From the NCBI RefSeq assembly GCF_029760895.1, contig NZ_CP121679.1:186001-250000 (forward strand): 64,000 nt of DNA, written 5' to 3'. Shown here in pieces: positions 8,192 through 16,527 of the stretch. Each line of letters opens with the position of its first letter. Position 1 is the stretch's first letter. The translations under genes were made by a program, and so were the position numbers. This DNA comes from Ancylobacter sp. WKF20 (GTDB lineage: Bacteria > Pseudomonadota > Alphaproteobacteria > Rhizobiales > Xanthobacteraceae). Below the pieces are notes generated by a model. It searched no databases, was not told the DNA's origin, and saw only the letters and a program-made list of their open reading frames with translations.

Positions 8192-11182
8192 ATGCGCATG
8201 ATGCATTTGGTTCTGAACGGGCAGGCACCGCGGCGCGCGGAAACACCGTTGTCCCGATCACGTATCGTGGCGCGGCACCGATCATCGGCCCTGCGGTCCA
8301 CGTCAGTGCGCAGGCTAGGCGAACTCGGGGCGCTGGGCTTGATGGCAGCGGTCCTGCTGCTCCCGGCAAAGGCCCTCGCGGAGGCGTCCGTCGTGTCGTT
8401 TGGGGCCGTCACCCGGGGCGCTGTTCAGGTCAATTCTGTCTCGCAGGGCGGGTTCACCACGCTGAACGACTATGCCAGCTTCAAGGATCAGACCTTCACT
8501 TTGCCGGCGTCGACGACGCTTACGGGGCAGCTGAGCTGGTTCGGTGCCATCATCCCCGGCAACCAGATTGCCGAGGACGCGAGCCATAACGGCGCCTCGC
8601 CCCTCGTCTACAGCTTTGTGCTCCCCTCTCTTGTCGATGGCGTCGCGGGGTTCACCACCTACGAGGTGGACAAGATCGGCGTCTTGAAGATTACGACGAC
8701 CGACAACTCGGTGAAATTCAGCACAACCTTGTACGGAACGACCGCGGACGGTGAACAGATCACCTCCACGATATCGGGTGTTCTGGCCGCGCCGAGCGCC
8801 GAGTCTCTGGGGATTGTCAGCACGAGCTTTGCGGTCCGGTTCAGCGATGTCCTCATCACCGGCAAGGAAACCAGCCTTGTCATCCTCAGCGAGCAGCCCA
8901 TCGCTCAGGGGTTCACCTTTGATTACGCGGTCAACGGCAGTGCGACAGCGGGCGAAGGCGCGCTCGTTGTTCCCGCCGTGCTCTACGACGCGGACCCTAC
9001 CGCCCCCGGCAGCGTCATCATCACCAACTCGGCTGATCCCGGTGAGGGCAACGGGACGATCCTGTTCGGGCTCGACCAGCTCTACACCGGCGGGACGACG
9101 ATCAATGCCGGCGCGACGCTTCAGCTCGGCAATGGCGGCACCAGCGGCTCGGTGCTCGGCGACATCACCGATAATGGCACGCTGGCTTTCAACCGCTCGG
9201 ATGAGGTGACCTATGCCGGCGTCATCTCCGGCACGGGCGCGCTGGTGCAGGCGGGCACGGGCACGCTGATCCTCACCGGCGCCAGCACCTTCACCGGCGG
9301 CGCCAGCGTCACCGCCGGCACGCTGCAGATCGGCGATGGCGGCACCTCGGGGAGTCTGGCCACCGACATCGCGGTGGCGAGCGGCGCGACGCTGGCCTTC
9401 AACCGGGCCGACGAGGCCAGCTTCGGCTACGCCATCTCCGGCACCGGCGCGCTGGTGAAGGCCGGCGCGGGCGAACTGGAGCTGACCGGCGACAATTCCG
9501 GCTTCACCGGCACGACCACGGTGAGTGAGGGTCTTCTGTCGGTGAATGGCACGCTCGGCGGGTCCGTCACTGTCGCGGAGGGCGGCACGCTCGGCGGCAG
9601 CGGCACCACGGGCGCGGTCACGGTGCTGGCCGGCGGCACGCTGGCGCCGGGCAATTCCATCGGCACGCTCACCATCAATGGCGACGTCACCTTTGAGCCC
9701 GGCTCGACCTATCAGATTGAACTGGACAATGCCGGCAATAGCGACGGCATCAGCACGACCGGGCGCATCACCGTCAATGGCGCGACGCTGAATCTCGTCA
9801 CGCTCGACCCGCTGGTCAGCTACGCCTCGGGCGTCACCTACACTATTCTGGAAGCGGCCGGCGGGGTCACCGGCTCCTTCAGCCAGGTGACGTCGTCCTC
9901 GATCTTCCTGAATGTGGAGGAGGATTCCACGGCGGTGGCGCTTTCCGTCGTGGTCAGCATCCCGCAGGAGACCTTCACCAGCGTCGCGGTGACGCCGAAC
10001 CAGATCGCCACCTCGGCGGCGCTGGGCACGCTGCCGCAGACGGGGGCGTCGCTCGCGCTGTACAACTCGGTGCTGTTCCTCACCTCGGCCAGCGAGGCGC
10101 AGTGGGCCTATGACCAGCTCTCCGGCGAGGTGCATGCCTCGACGCAGAGCCTGTTCATGGAACAGTCCTCGCTCATTCGCGGCGCGCTGAATGATCGCCT
10201 GCGGGCGGCGCAGGGCGGTGTCGGGGCCTCCGCCGGCACGGTGGTCAATGTGGTCGAGACGTCCTCGGGGGCGCTAGCCTATGCCGCGCCCTCGCCCGTC
10301 AAGGTGGCGGCGGATCTCAGCATCCCCGTGAAGGCGGCGCCCGCCGTCGCGCCGGTGGAACGCTTCGCTTTGTGGTCGACCGCCTTCGGCAATTGGGGCG
10401 ACATGGACGGCAACTCGAACGCCGCCGGCGTCTCCGATTCCACCGGCGGCTTCCTGATCGGCGCCGATACGCTGGTCGGCGACGGCTGGCGCCTCGGCGT
10501 GGCCGGTGGCTACAGCTACACCGATTTCTCGATCTCGGGCCGCAACTCCTCCGGCTCGAGCGACAACTGGCATATCGGCCTTTACGGCGGCAACGAATGG
10601 GGCCCGCTCGCGCTGCGCACCGGCCTAGCCTATACGTGGCAGGACATCTCGACCAACCGTAGCGTCGCCTTCACCGGCTACACGGACAGCCTGTCGGCCG
10701 ATTATGACGCCGGCACGGTGCAGGCCTTCGGCGAACTCGGCTACCGCATCGACGCGGCCGGCATCGCCTTCGAGCCCTTCGCCAACCTCTCCTATGTCAG
10801 CCTGCACCAGGACGGCTACAGGGAAGAGGGCGGCGCGGCGGCCTTGACGGGCGATTCCCAGACCATGGACACGACCTTCACCACGCTGGGCGTGCGCCTT
10901 GCCAAGGAGATCGCCTTCGGCTCGACGGCGGCGACGCTGCGCGGCGCGCTGGGCTGGCGCCATGCCTTCGGCGACATCGACCCGACGGTGACGCAGGCCT
11001 TTGCGGGCTCGGACGCCTTCACCGTCACCGGCGCGCCGATCGCCGAGGACGCGGCGGTGGTCGAGGCCGGGCTCGACGTTCTGATCAGCGCCACCGCGAC
11101 GCTGGGCATCGCCTATACCGGCCAGTATGGCGACGGCGTCAGCGAGAACGGCTTCAACGCAAGGCTGAGCGTGCGGTTCTGA
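8192..11182 (+). CDS. autotransporter (type V secretion) with passenger-associated repeats and C-terminal beta-barrel
   Basis: This is a predicted outer-membrane autotransporter of 996 residues. An extended basic N-region (about residues 1-50) leads into a hydrophobic core LGALGLMAAVLLLPAKALAEA, like the long signal peptides of this family. An unrecognised domain follows, to about residue 290. Next come PATR-like beta-helix repeats (GGTTINAGATLQLGNGG, GGASVTAGTLQIGDGG) with linker GLLSVNGTLGGS, and a barrel from about residue 723 ending in the outer-membrane signature LSVRF. I chose ATG 8192, preceded by GGGGG, over an in-frame ATG at 8066 that would add 42 residues of poor composition. The passenger substrate or ligand is unknown. 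Confidence 0.9.
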   Translation: MRMMHLVLNGQAPRRAETPLSRSRIVARHRSSALRSTSVRRLGELGALGLMAAVLLLPAKALAEASVVSFGAVTRGAVQVNSVSQGGFTTLNDYASFKDQTFTLPASTTLTGQLSWFGAIIPGNQIAEDASHNGASPLVYSFVLPSLVDGVAGFTTYEVDKIGVLKITTTDNSVKFSTTLYGTTADGEQITSTISGVLAAPSAESLGIVSTSFAVRFSDVLITGKETSLVILSEQPIAQGFTFDYAVNGSATAGEGALVVPAVLYDADPTAPGSVIITNSADPGEGNGTILFGLDQLYTGGTTINAGATLQLGNGGTSGSVLGDITDNGTLAFNRSDEVTYAGVISGTGALVQAGTGTLILTGASTFTGGASVTAGTLQIGDGGTSGSLATDIAVASGATLAFNRADEASFGYAISGTGALVKAGAGELELTGDNSGFTGTTTVSEGLLSVNGTLGGSVTVAEGGTLGGSGTTGAVTVLAGGTLAPGNSIGTLTINGDVTFEPGSTYQIELDNAGNSDGISTTGRITVNGATLNLVTLDPLVSYASGVTYTILEAAGGVTGSFSQVTSSSIFLNVEEDSTAVALSVVVSIPQETFTSVAVTPNQIATSAALGTLPQTGASLALYNSVLFLTSASEAQWAYDQLSGEVHASTQSLFMEQSSLIRGALNDRLRAAQGGVGASAGTVVNVVETSSGALAYAAPSPVKVAADLSIPVKAAPAVAPVERFALWSTAFGNWGDMDGNSNAAGVSDSTGGFLIGADTLVGDGWRLGVAGGYSYTDFSISGRNSSGSSDNWHIGLYGGNEWGPLALRTGLAYTWQDISTNRSVAFTGYTDSLSADYDAGTVQAFGELGYRIDAAGIAFEPFANLSYVSLHQDGYREEGGAAALTGDSQTMDTTFTTLGVRLAKEIAFGSTAATLRGALGWRHAFGDIDPTVTQAFAGSDAFTVTGAPIAEDAAVVEAGLDVLISATATLGIAYTGQYGDGVSENGFNARLSVRF
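9070..9530 (+). repeat. internal tandem repeats encoding autotransporter beta-helix units
   Basis: Two to three related units of roughly 200 bp encode a GGTT/ASV-x-AGTLQ(I/L)G-x-GGTSGS block, then LAFNR(S/A)DE and (A/V)ISGTGALV(Q/K)AG blocks. They belong to the autotransporter CDS and are not a separate element. Confidence 0.8.
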
Positions 11183-11202
11183 GCGTCAGGTTGTCGGGAC
11201 GC

Positions 11203-11919
11203 CTAGTCCCGCAGCGTGCCGGCGGCGGTGGTCAGGCGCTCGCGGGCCTGGGCGAGGCGTGTGGGGTCGAGCCGACCTGTGCGCCCGCCAGTGCAGAGCG
11301 CGCCGCGAAAGCCGAGATAATCCGCCCCCGCGCCGGCCAGCGCGGGGATGTCGTCCAGCGACAGCGAGCCGGCAAGGCCGGTCATCAGCCCCTGCGCCCG
11401 CGCCTCGCTGGTGAACTGGCTGAGGGTCAGCAGGTCGAGATGGCGGGTGAGCGGCCCGGCATGCTTGTCGGCGGTGTCGATCATGGCACCGGCGAAGCCC
11501 GCCGCGCCGAGGCGCGGCAGCACATCGAAATCGGGATCCTGATCGGCGAACAGCACGCCGATGAGCCGGCAGCGCGTGGCGAGCGGGGCCAGCGCCTCGA
11601 TGCAGGCGCCCATATGCTCGGAGGCGAACAGCCCGACCTTGACGAGGGGCACGCCGCTGGCGGCGATGCTCTCCGCCGCGCTCCGCAGAATGGCCGGCAC
11701 CATGGGCTGGTCGCCGGCGGTGGCGGAAAGCGCCGGGCGCCGCTCGCCCCAACCGTTCCACAGCATGACGGCGGCCGTCAGCGCGCCGGGGCTCCACGCG
11801 CCGAGCGCTCCATAGGCCGGCTGCTTGAGATCGACGATATCCGCACCGCCGCGCGCGGCCTGGTCCATCTCGCTGAGGTCGGCGACGCTGGCGAGCAGGC
11901 CCGGGGCACGCGCGCTCAT
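11203..11919 (-). CDS. (5-formylfuran-3-yl)methyl phosphate synthase-like protein (MfnB/DUF556 family)
   Basis: MfnB-type proteins make the furan phosphate precursor of methanofuran from two triose phosphates. The 238-residue protein starts with LLASVADLSEMDQAARGGAD and contains IVDLKQPAYGALGAW, in which the Lys is the expected Schiff-base/catalytic residue, then LVKVGLF and LADY-type TIM-barrel strands. It is the last gene of a five-gene minus-strand operon and overlaps the upstream DUF447 gene by 4 bp. In a methylotroph it should serve methylofuran synthesis. Confidence 0.88.
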   Translation of the reverse strand: MSARAPGLLASVADLSEMDQAARGGADIVDLKQPAYGALGAWSPGALTAAVMLWNGWGERRPALSATAGDQPMVPAILRSAAESIAASGVPLVKVGLFASEHMGACIEALAPLATRCRLIGVLFADQDPDFDVLPRLGAAGFAGAMIDTADKHAGPLTRHLDLLTLSQFTSEARAQGLMTGLAGSLSLDDIPALAGAGADYLGFRGALCTGGRTGRLDPTRLAQARERLTTAAGTLRD

Positions 11920-12494
11920 AGGTGGCTCGGCAGCACGCGGGACTGCCGGTGCTCGGCGATGGCCTCGACCAGCCAGCTCCAGGCGTCGCGCTCGTCCGGC
12001 CCGGCGGTCTTCTCGATGGCGATGGCGAGATAGGCCATCTCCTCGTCGACCTTCTCCGGGCTGAGCAGGCGCAGGCGGCTCACCAGCACCGCGGCTTCCA
12101 GCACGGCGGCCTTGGCGCGGTTCAGCCCCTCGAAGCGGCGGTGGCCTTCGCTGTGGTGGGTGCGGCAGAAGAATTTCGGCCGCTCCGGGTGGTCCTCCAT
12201 CCGCTCCACCGTGATCTCGTCATGCGACAGCGCCTCGGCGAGGCGCGGGCAGTCGAGATAGGTCGCCTTGCACACATCCACGGACATGCGCTTGCCGACG
12301 ATGCTGCCGGCGAAGATGCGGACATCGTCGGTGAAGTTGACGACGCCGATGCTGGTGCTGGAGAGATTTTCCAGCGTGCGGGACGGGCGGAACGGCTGGA
12401 GCAGATAGCCGCCCTCGATCACCGTGGCGCCCATCGGCGCCAGATGCGGTTCGCCGCTCACCGAGCGGGTTGTGACAATGGCCTCACGGATCAC
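11916..12494 (-). CDS. DUF447 family protein (H4MPT/methylofuran-associated)
   Basis: This 192-residue protein of the DUF447 family is typically encoded with methanopterin/C1-transfer genes in methylotrophs and archaea. It has a flavin-reductase-like split-barrel appearance. Visible features are MIREAIVTTRSVSGEPHLAPMGA at the start, FRPSRTLENL, and a C-terminal helical domain with NRAKAAVLEAAVLVSR. Its biochemical activity is not established. It overlaps both neighbours by 4 bp, so it is translationally coupled in the cofactor operon. Confidence 0.87.
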   Translation of the reverse strand: MIREAIVTTRSVSGEPHLAPMGATVIEGGYLLQPFRPSRTLENLSSTSIGVVNFTDDVRIFAGSIVGKRMSVDVCKATYLDCPRLAEALSHDEITVERMEDHPERPKFFCRTHHSEGHRRFEGLNRAKAAVLEAAVLVSRLRLLSPEKVDEEMAYLAIAIEKTAGPDERDAWSWLVEAIAEHRQSRVLPSHL

Positions 12495-13996
12495 GTCTCG
12501 GTCGCCTTTCCGGCTTCGGCCTCGGTCGCGCTGGCGGGCGCCTCCTCGGCCTTTGCGTGCTTATTTACTTCCTTCTTGGCCTGCAGCGTCGTGCCGGTTT
12601 CCTTGAATGTCAAACGGTGTGCTTGCTCGGGGCTTTCTTCGATTACAGCCGCGACACCCCATTTCAGCCCTTCATCCTGCGCGTAACGCTTGCCGAGCTT
12701 GTAGGCGATCTCCGCCCGCGCGGTTTCCACCCCGAGATAGAAGGCGTGCGCGCCATCCTCCTCCACCTTGAGATGGGGGAACAGCGCGAAGGGATCGGGC
12801 GCCACGTGGTGGCCGTCGCGGTTGTAGATGTGGATGCCGTCCTCGCTGACATCGATGCGGAAATTGCGGTCGCGCACCTCGCGCGCGAGGCCTTCGATCT
12901 CGGCGGGGCTGGCGGCATAGGGCTTGCGATCGCGCAGCGCCATCAGCCCGCCGCCGAAACCTTGCGGCAGGGCGCCGGCTTCGCGGGCGGCGTAGTATTC
13001 GCGCCGCGCCCGGTCGAACTCGCGCACGGCTGTCCGGCAATGCGGGCTGACCTGCACCGCCAGCACCGCGTTGAGCCGCATTTCCGAGATGAGCCCCATG
13101 AGAATGGCGTTGATGCCGGTGGTGTCGGCATCCGTCAGCTCGGTGACATTGCCGATGCCCATGAGAACGGGAATGTCCGGGAAGCGCCGGCGCAATTCGG
13201 CATAGCGCAGGATCGAGGCGGTGAAGCCGTAATGGATCGGGTCGAGAATCGGGTCGGCATAGAAGGGCTGGCCGCTGGCAAGGCAGGCCTCCACGGCGCG
13301 GATGAGCGAATCGAGATCGCCCTGCTTCGCCGGCACCAGCACCGGCACGGCCGGGCCTTCCTTGGCGATGTGCAGATTGGTCTCGTTGAGGCTGAGCAGG
13401 AAATCCGCCCCGGCGCGGGTGGCGCGGGCGAGCTCGGTCAGATCGAAGGAATCGACGCTGACCTTCAGCCCCTCGGCCTGCACGGCCGCAATCGCCTCCT
13501 CCAGATGCGGAAAGGCGGTGTCCGGCAGGCAGCCGAGGTCGATGACGTCAGCCCCTTCCGCCCGCAGGGCGCGGGCGCGGGCGACGATGCCCGCGACGCT
13601 CATCACGGTGGCGTCGACGATCTCGGCGAAGATGGTGACGTCCTGCCGGGTGAGGTCGGTGGCGCGGCGCTTTTGGCCGAAATAGTCCGGCAGGTCCGCC
13701 ACCTCGTCCGGCCCGCGCGCGAAGGGCACGCCGAAGAACCGCTCCAGCCGTTCAAGATCGCCCCGGAAGCGGCCGGGCATCAGCACGCGGTCGGTGCCCT
13801 CCGGCAGCTTCAGCCGGCGCTCGACGATCTCCGCCGTCATCAGCGCGGCGACCTTGACGCCGACATTGACCACGACCGGCTCCAGCGTCGGGTCGGCGAT
13901 CTCGCCGGCGATCTTTGTCAGGCGTGGCTCGGCCAGCGAGCCGGTGACGAGGGCGATTTTTTCCGGGCGGCGGGGTGTTTCGGGGGTGTCAGCCAT
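12491..13996 (-). CDS. dihydropteroate synthase-like protein (DUF6513-type, H4MPT biosynthesis-associated)
   Basis: This 501-residue protein has an N-terminal domain (KIALVTGSLAEPRL, about residues 1-130) and a pterin-binding TIM barrel. The barrel shows GADVIDLGCLPD, LKVSVDSFD, FLLSLNETN, PFYADPILDPIHYG and IPVLMGIGNVTEL. Family members are found with methanopterin genes in methylotrophs and methanogens and are presumed to act in H4MPT synthesis. The last 50 residues are a charged Ala/Glu/Lys tail. The gene overlaps the upstream flavoprotein by 8 bp and the downstream DUF447 gene by 4 bp. Confidence 0.86.
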   Translation of the reverse strand: MADTPETPRRPEKIALVTGSLAEPRLTKIAGEIADPTLEPVVVNVGVKVAALMTAEIVERRLKLPEGTDRVLMPGRFRGDLERLERFFGVPFARGPDEVADLPDYFGQKRRATDLTRQDVTIFAEIVDATVMSVAGIVARARALRAEGADVIDLGCLPDTAFPHLEEAIAAVQAEGLKVSVDSFDLTELARATRAGADFLLSLNETNLHIAKEGPAVPVLVPAKQGDLDSLIRAVEACLASGQPFYADPILDPIHYGFTASILRYAELRRRFPDIPVLMGIGNVTELTDADTTGINAILMGLISEMRLNAVLAVQVSPHCRTAVREFDRARREYYAAREAGALPQGFGGGLMALRDRKPYAASPAEIEGLAREVRDRNFRIDVSEDGIHIYNRDGHHVAPDPFALFPHLKVEEDGAHAFYLGVETARAEIAYKLGKRYAQDEGLKWGVAAVIEESPEQAHRLTFKETGTTLQAKKEVNKHAKAEEAPASATEAEAGKATET

Positions 13997-14555
13997 CGGC
14001 CGGGGCGGTCCGTTCCGCCAGCAGACGGCGCCGGGCGCTAATGGCGGCGTCGAGATCGGCGAGGGATTCCACCACGGTGGTGTCGTCGAACTCCTTGAGC
14101 CGGGCGGTGTTCTCCAGGTCGATGCGGCGCGGATAGACCGGGTATTCGCCGCCCGGCGCCATGGTGATCATCTCCGGCGCGGTATCACAGGCGAAGACGA
14201 TCGCATGAACGCGGCACTTGCCGGCCTGCGCGAAGCAGTTGGTCACCAGCGTGTCGGAGATGCCGTACACCGCCTTCGCCACCGTGTTGGACGAGGCGGG
14301 GGAGACCACCAGCGTGTGGTAGAGCTGCTCATAGAAGCGCCCGACCGGGGCGGAACTGGCCGTGGTCTCGCGGAAGATGCGGGTGTGCTTGGGCAGATCC
14401 TGCTTGTACATGCGCAGCACCTCGTCCGCCGCGCGCGAGACGAACAGGTCCACGGCGTCGAGCGACTGGATGAGCGCGATCGACTCGGTGAAGAAATGCC
14501 CGGAGCCGGTGAGCGCCCAGGCCCAGCGCGGATAGGTGCCCTTGTCGGCGCTCAT
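13989..14555 (-). CDS. flavoprotein (archaeoflavoprotein/dihydromethanopterin reductase-like)
   Basis: This 188-residue flavodoxin-fold protein has WAWALTGSGHFFTES near the N-terminus (phosphate-binding loop), VVSPASSNTVAKAVYGISDTL and a C-terminal YPRRIDLENT. These match the HFCD/AfpA flavoprotein family, some of which reduce dihydromethanopterin (DmrB type). Given the context, reduction of dihydromethanopterin to H4MPT is a reasonable inference, though not proven by sequence. Overlaps: 4 bp with the kinase-like gene upstream and 8 bp with the DHPS-like gene downstream. Confidence 0.8.
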   Translation of the reverse strand: MSADKGTYPRWAWALTGSGHFFTESIALIQSLDAVDLFVSRAADEVLRMYKQDLPKHTRIFRETTASSAPVGRFYEQLYHTLVVSPASSNTVAKAVYGISDTLVTNCFAQAGKCRVHAIVFACDTAPEMITMAPGGEYPVYPRRIDLENTARLKEFDDTTVVESLADLDAAISARRRLLAERTAPADG

Positions 14556-15187
14556 GCGGCCAGACTCCCGTCGGTGAGGGCGGCACCGGCCGCTTCCAGG
14601 GTGAGAAGCTCGACCGGCCCGCCAAAGGCGGCTGCGTAACGCGGAAAGAGCAGATCGACCAGCCCGGCGGCGGCCCAGTCGGCGGGGCCGGTGCGCGCGG
14701 CGGCGGGGGCGGACTTCACCAGCGTCAGCCGCCCCGCCGTGAGGCGCGTGGCGAGCCAGGCGGCAAGGCTGTCGGAGGTGATGTCCCAGCTTTCCGGCAG
14801 GTCGGGGGCCTCAAGGGTCATCGCCGCCGGCAACCATAGCGCGGCGTGCCCGCTGGCGTGGAGGCGGGCAATGCCGGCGGGATCGGCGGCGGTGGGAATG
14901 CCCGAGAGGTCCGCCAGGGCCAGCGCCGTCTGCTCCATGGCGAGGATCGCCATGCGGTGGCAGGCGGCATCCGACAGGCCAAGCCGCGGCTGGAGATCAC
15001 GCACCGTATCGGCCAGCGTCCCGCCGCCGGTGACCAGCACGAGCGGCGCGCCGTGCCGGGCAAGCGTCGCGAGCAGCGCCGGCAAAGAGGGGGCGGCGAG
15101 CAGGCTGCCGCCGAGCTTGACGATATGAGGCGCGGGAGCGCGGGAGGCAGCGGCATCGGACGGGCGGGGCGCGCGCGATCCGGGCAT
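14552..15187 (-). CDS. amino acid kinase family protein (MfnE-like, methylofuran biosynthesis)
   Basis: This 211-residue protein of the aspartokinase/uridylate kinase fold has PHIVKLGGSLLAAP (nucleotide-binding start), PLVLVTGGGTLADTVR and WDITSDSLAAWLATRL (the SDS substrate motif). Family members beside methanofuran genes phosphorylate the aminomethylfuran phosphate (MfnE). I chose the ATG at 15185-15187 because upstream residues have no kinase similarity. It is the first gene of the operon running to 11203, so the operon promoter should lie in 15188-15302. Confidence 0.82.
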   Translation of the reverse strand: MPGSRAPRPSDAAASRAPAPHIVKLGGSLLAAPSLPALLATLARHGAPLVLVTGGGTLADTVRDLQPRLGLSDAACHRMAILAMEQTALALADLSGIPTAADPAGIARLHASGHAALWLPAAMTLEAPDLPESWDITSDSLAAWLATRLTAGRLTLVKSAPAAARTGPADWAAAGLVDLLFPRYAAAFGGPVELLTLEAAGAALTDGSLAA

Positions 15188-15302
15188 GGGACGGTTCCTG
15201 AAAGGGCGCCGCCAAGGGGAGGTCGGGCGACACCGTTTGCGGCAACCTAGCTCAAGGCGCGGCGCGATCAATGGAAACGGCGCCGCAGGCCCGGCGGCAA
15301 TG

Positions 15303-15333
15303 AAAAAAAGGCCCGGGGGTGAGCCCGGGCCTT
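15303..15333 (-). terminator. rho-independent terminator of the SPOUT methyltransferase gene
   Basis: AAGGCCCGGG (15308-15317), loop GGTGAG, CCCGGGCCTT (15324-15333). On the minus strand it is followed by a T7 run (A7 at 15303-15309 on plus). It lies 96 bp beyond the stop of the minus-strand gene ending at 15429 and isolates the downstream cofactor operon. Confidence 0.88.
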
Positions 15334-15428
15334 GATGAAGTCGACGGTCATTCAGACGGCGGCCCGTCTGATAGTCAGGCTGAAGCATGAGCCGACTCCG
15401 GGGCCGTGTCGAGGCTTGATTCGGCTGA

Positions 15429-16247
15429 TCACGCCGCGTTTATCTGCGTCTGGCGCATGGCATGTAGTGCAATACCGCTGGTCGTCGCGACATTGAGGGA
15501 ATCGAAGTTCCCGGCCATGTCGATGCGCACCGTGCGGGTGCGCGCGAGGATAGGCGCGGGCAATCCCGGCCCCTCCGCGCCCAGCAGAAGCGCGGCCCGG
15601 CGCGGGCGGGGCAGGGCACCGATCTCGCATTCTCCGGCCGGGCTGAGGGCCAGCAGGGTGAAATCATGCGCGGCGAGGAGATCGAGGATCGCCTCGGCCG
15701 ATCCCTCGCGGGCAAAGGGCACCATGAGACTACCGCCGACCGAGACGCGGATCGCCTTGCGGTAGAGCGGGTCGCAGGAGGCGAAGTCGAACAGCGCCGC
15801 ATCCGCCCCGAAGGCGGCGGCATTGCGCATGATGCCGCCGACATTGTCGTGATTGGTGATGCCGAGCGGCACGACCACCAGCGCCGTCTCCGGCAGCGAT
15901 GCGACAAGCTCCGCCATGGTCGGCTCCGCCCCACGCAGTCCGATGCCGAGCAGGCCGCGATGAATGTGAAAGCCGGTGATGCCGTCAAGGATCGCCTGGC
16001 TCGCCGTGTAGATCGGCAGCCCTTCCGGCGCCTGCGCCAGCAGCGGGGCGAGCGCCTCCAGCCGGCTCTCCGCCAGCAGCAGCGATTCCAGCTTGAACCG
16101 GTTGCGCGGGGAGAGCGCCACGTCGAGCACGGTGCGCCCCTCGACGATGAAGCGGCCGCCGCGCCCGACAAGGTCGCGTTCCTTGATGACGCGGTAGGCG
16201 TCGATGCGCGGGTCGTCCGGCGCGGTGAGGGAAATGAGCAGGGCCAT
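15429..16247 (-). CDS. TrmH/SpoU-family RNA 2'-O-methyltransferase
   Basis: This 272-residue SPOUT methyltransferase should methylate ribose 2'-OH in rRNA or tRNA using SAM through a trefoil knot. The three motifs are visible: NHDNVGGIMRNAAAFGAD (motif 1, catalytic Asn/Arg), LLLGAEGPGLP (motif 2) and RIDMAGNFDSLNVATTSG (motif 3). An N-terminal L30e-like substrate domain spans about residues 1-110. I chose the Met beginning MALLISLTAPDD (16247), where family similarity starts. Target specificity cannot be told from sequence. Confidence 0.9.
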   Translation of the reverse strand: MALLISLTAPDDPRIDAYRVIKERDLVGRGGRFIVEGRTVLDVALSPRNRFKLESLLLAESRLEALAPLLAQAPEGLPIYTASQAILDGITGFHIHRGLLGIGLRGAEPTMAELVASLPETALVVVPLGITNHDNVGGIMRNAAAFGADAALFDFASCDPLYRKAIRVSVGGSLMVPFAREGSAEAILDLLAAHDFTLLALSPAGECEIGALPRPRRAALLLGAEGPGLPAPILARTRTVRIDMAGNFDSLNVATTSGIALHAMRQTQINAA

Positions 16248-16389
16248 GGTCGCTTCATAGCCGTCAGACCGGCGCTTGTCGCGGGGCACCTATGCACCCC
16301 GCGGACAAGAAGCGAAAGCGCAACCGCGCCGGGCGGTCTATGTCGATCTAAAAAAACCGAAGCAAAAACAATGTTTTGTCGAGGGGTGC

Positions 16390-16424
16390 GCGACCCCTGA
16401 AAGCGCAGCCCGCTTTCGGGTCGC
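16390..16424 (+). promoter_or_regulatory. stem-loop in the mqo 5' leader
   Basis: GCGACCC (16390-16396) pairs with GGGTCGC (16418-16424), and GAAAGCG (16399-16405) with CGCTTTC (16411-16417), leaving a 2-nt bulge and loop CAGCC. It lies 104 bp before the mqo start, downstream of an A-rich tract at 16350-16370 that may be the promoter. No strong U-run follows, so it is a structured leader rather than a proven terminator. Confidence 0.5.
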
Positions 16425-16527
16425 TTTCGTTCGCGCGCCCGTACTTCTACGGATGGCCGGGTTGTTTTGCCGCAGAGCGCCCGATAACGAGCCGGCGTCG
16501 GGGACCGCTCTGGAACAGGAAAAAGCC

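Noticed and set aside
9070..9530. Repeated blocks that could suggest a CRISPR or tandem repeat locus
   Set aside because: The repeats are in frame inside the autotransporter, diverged at codon level, and without spacer-repeat regularity.
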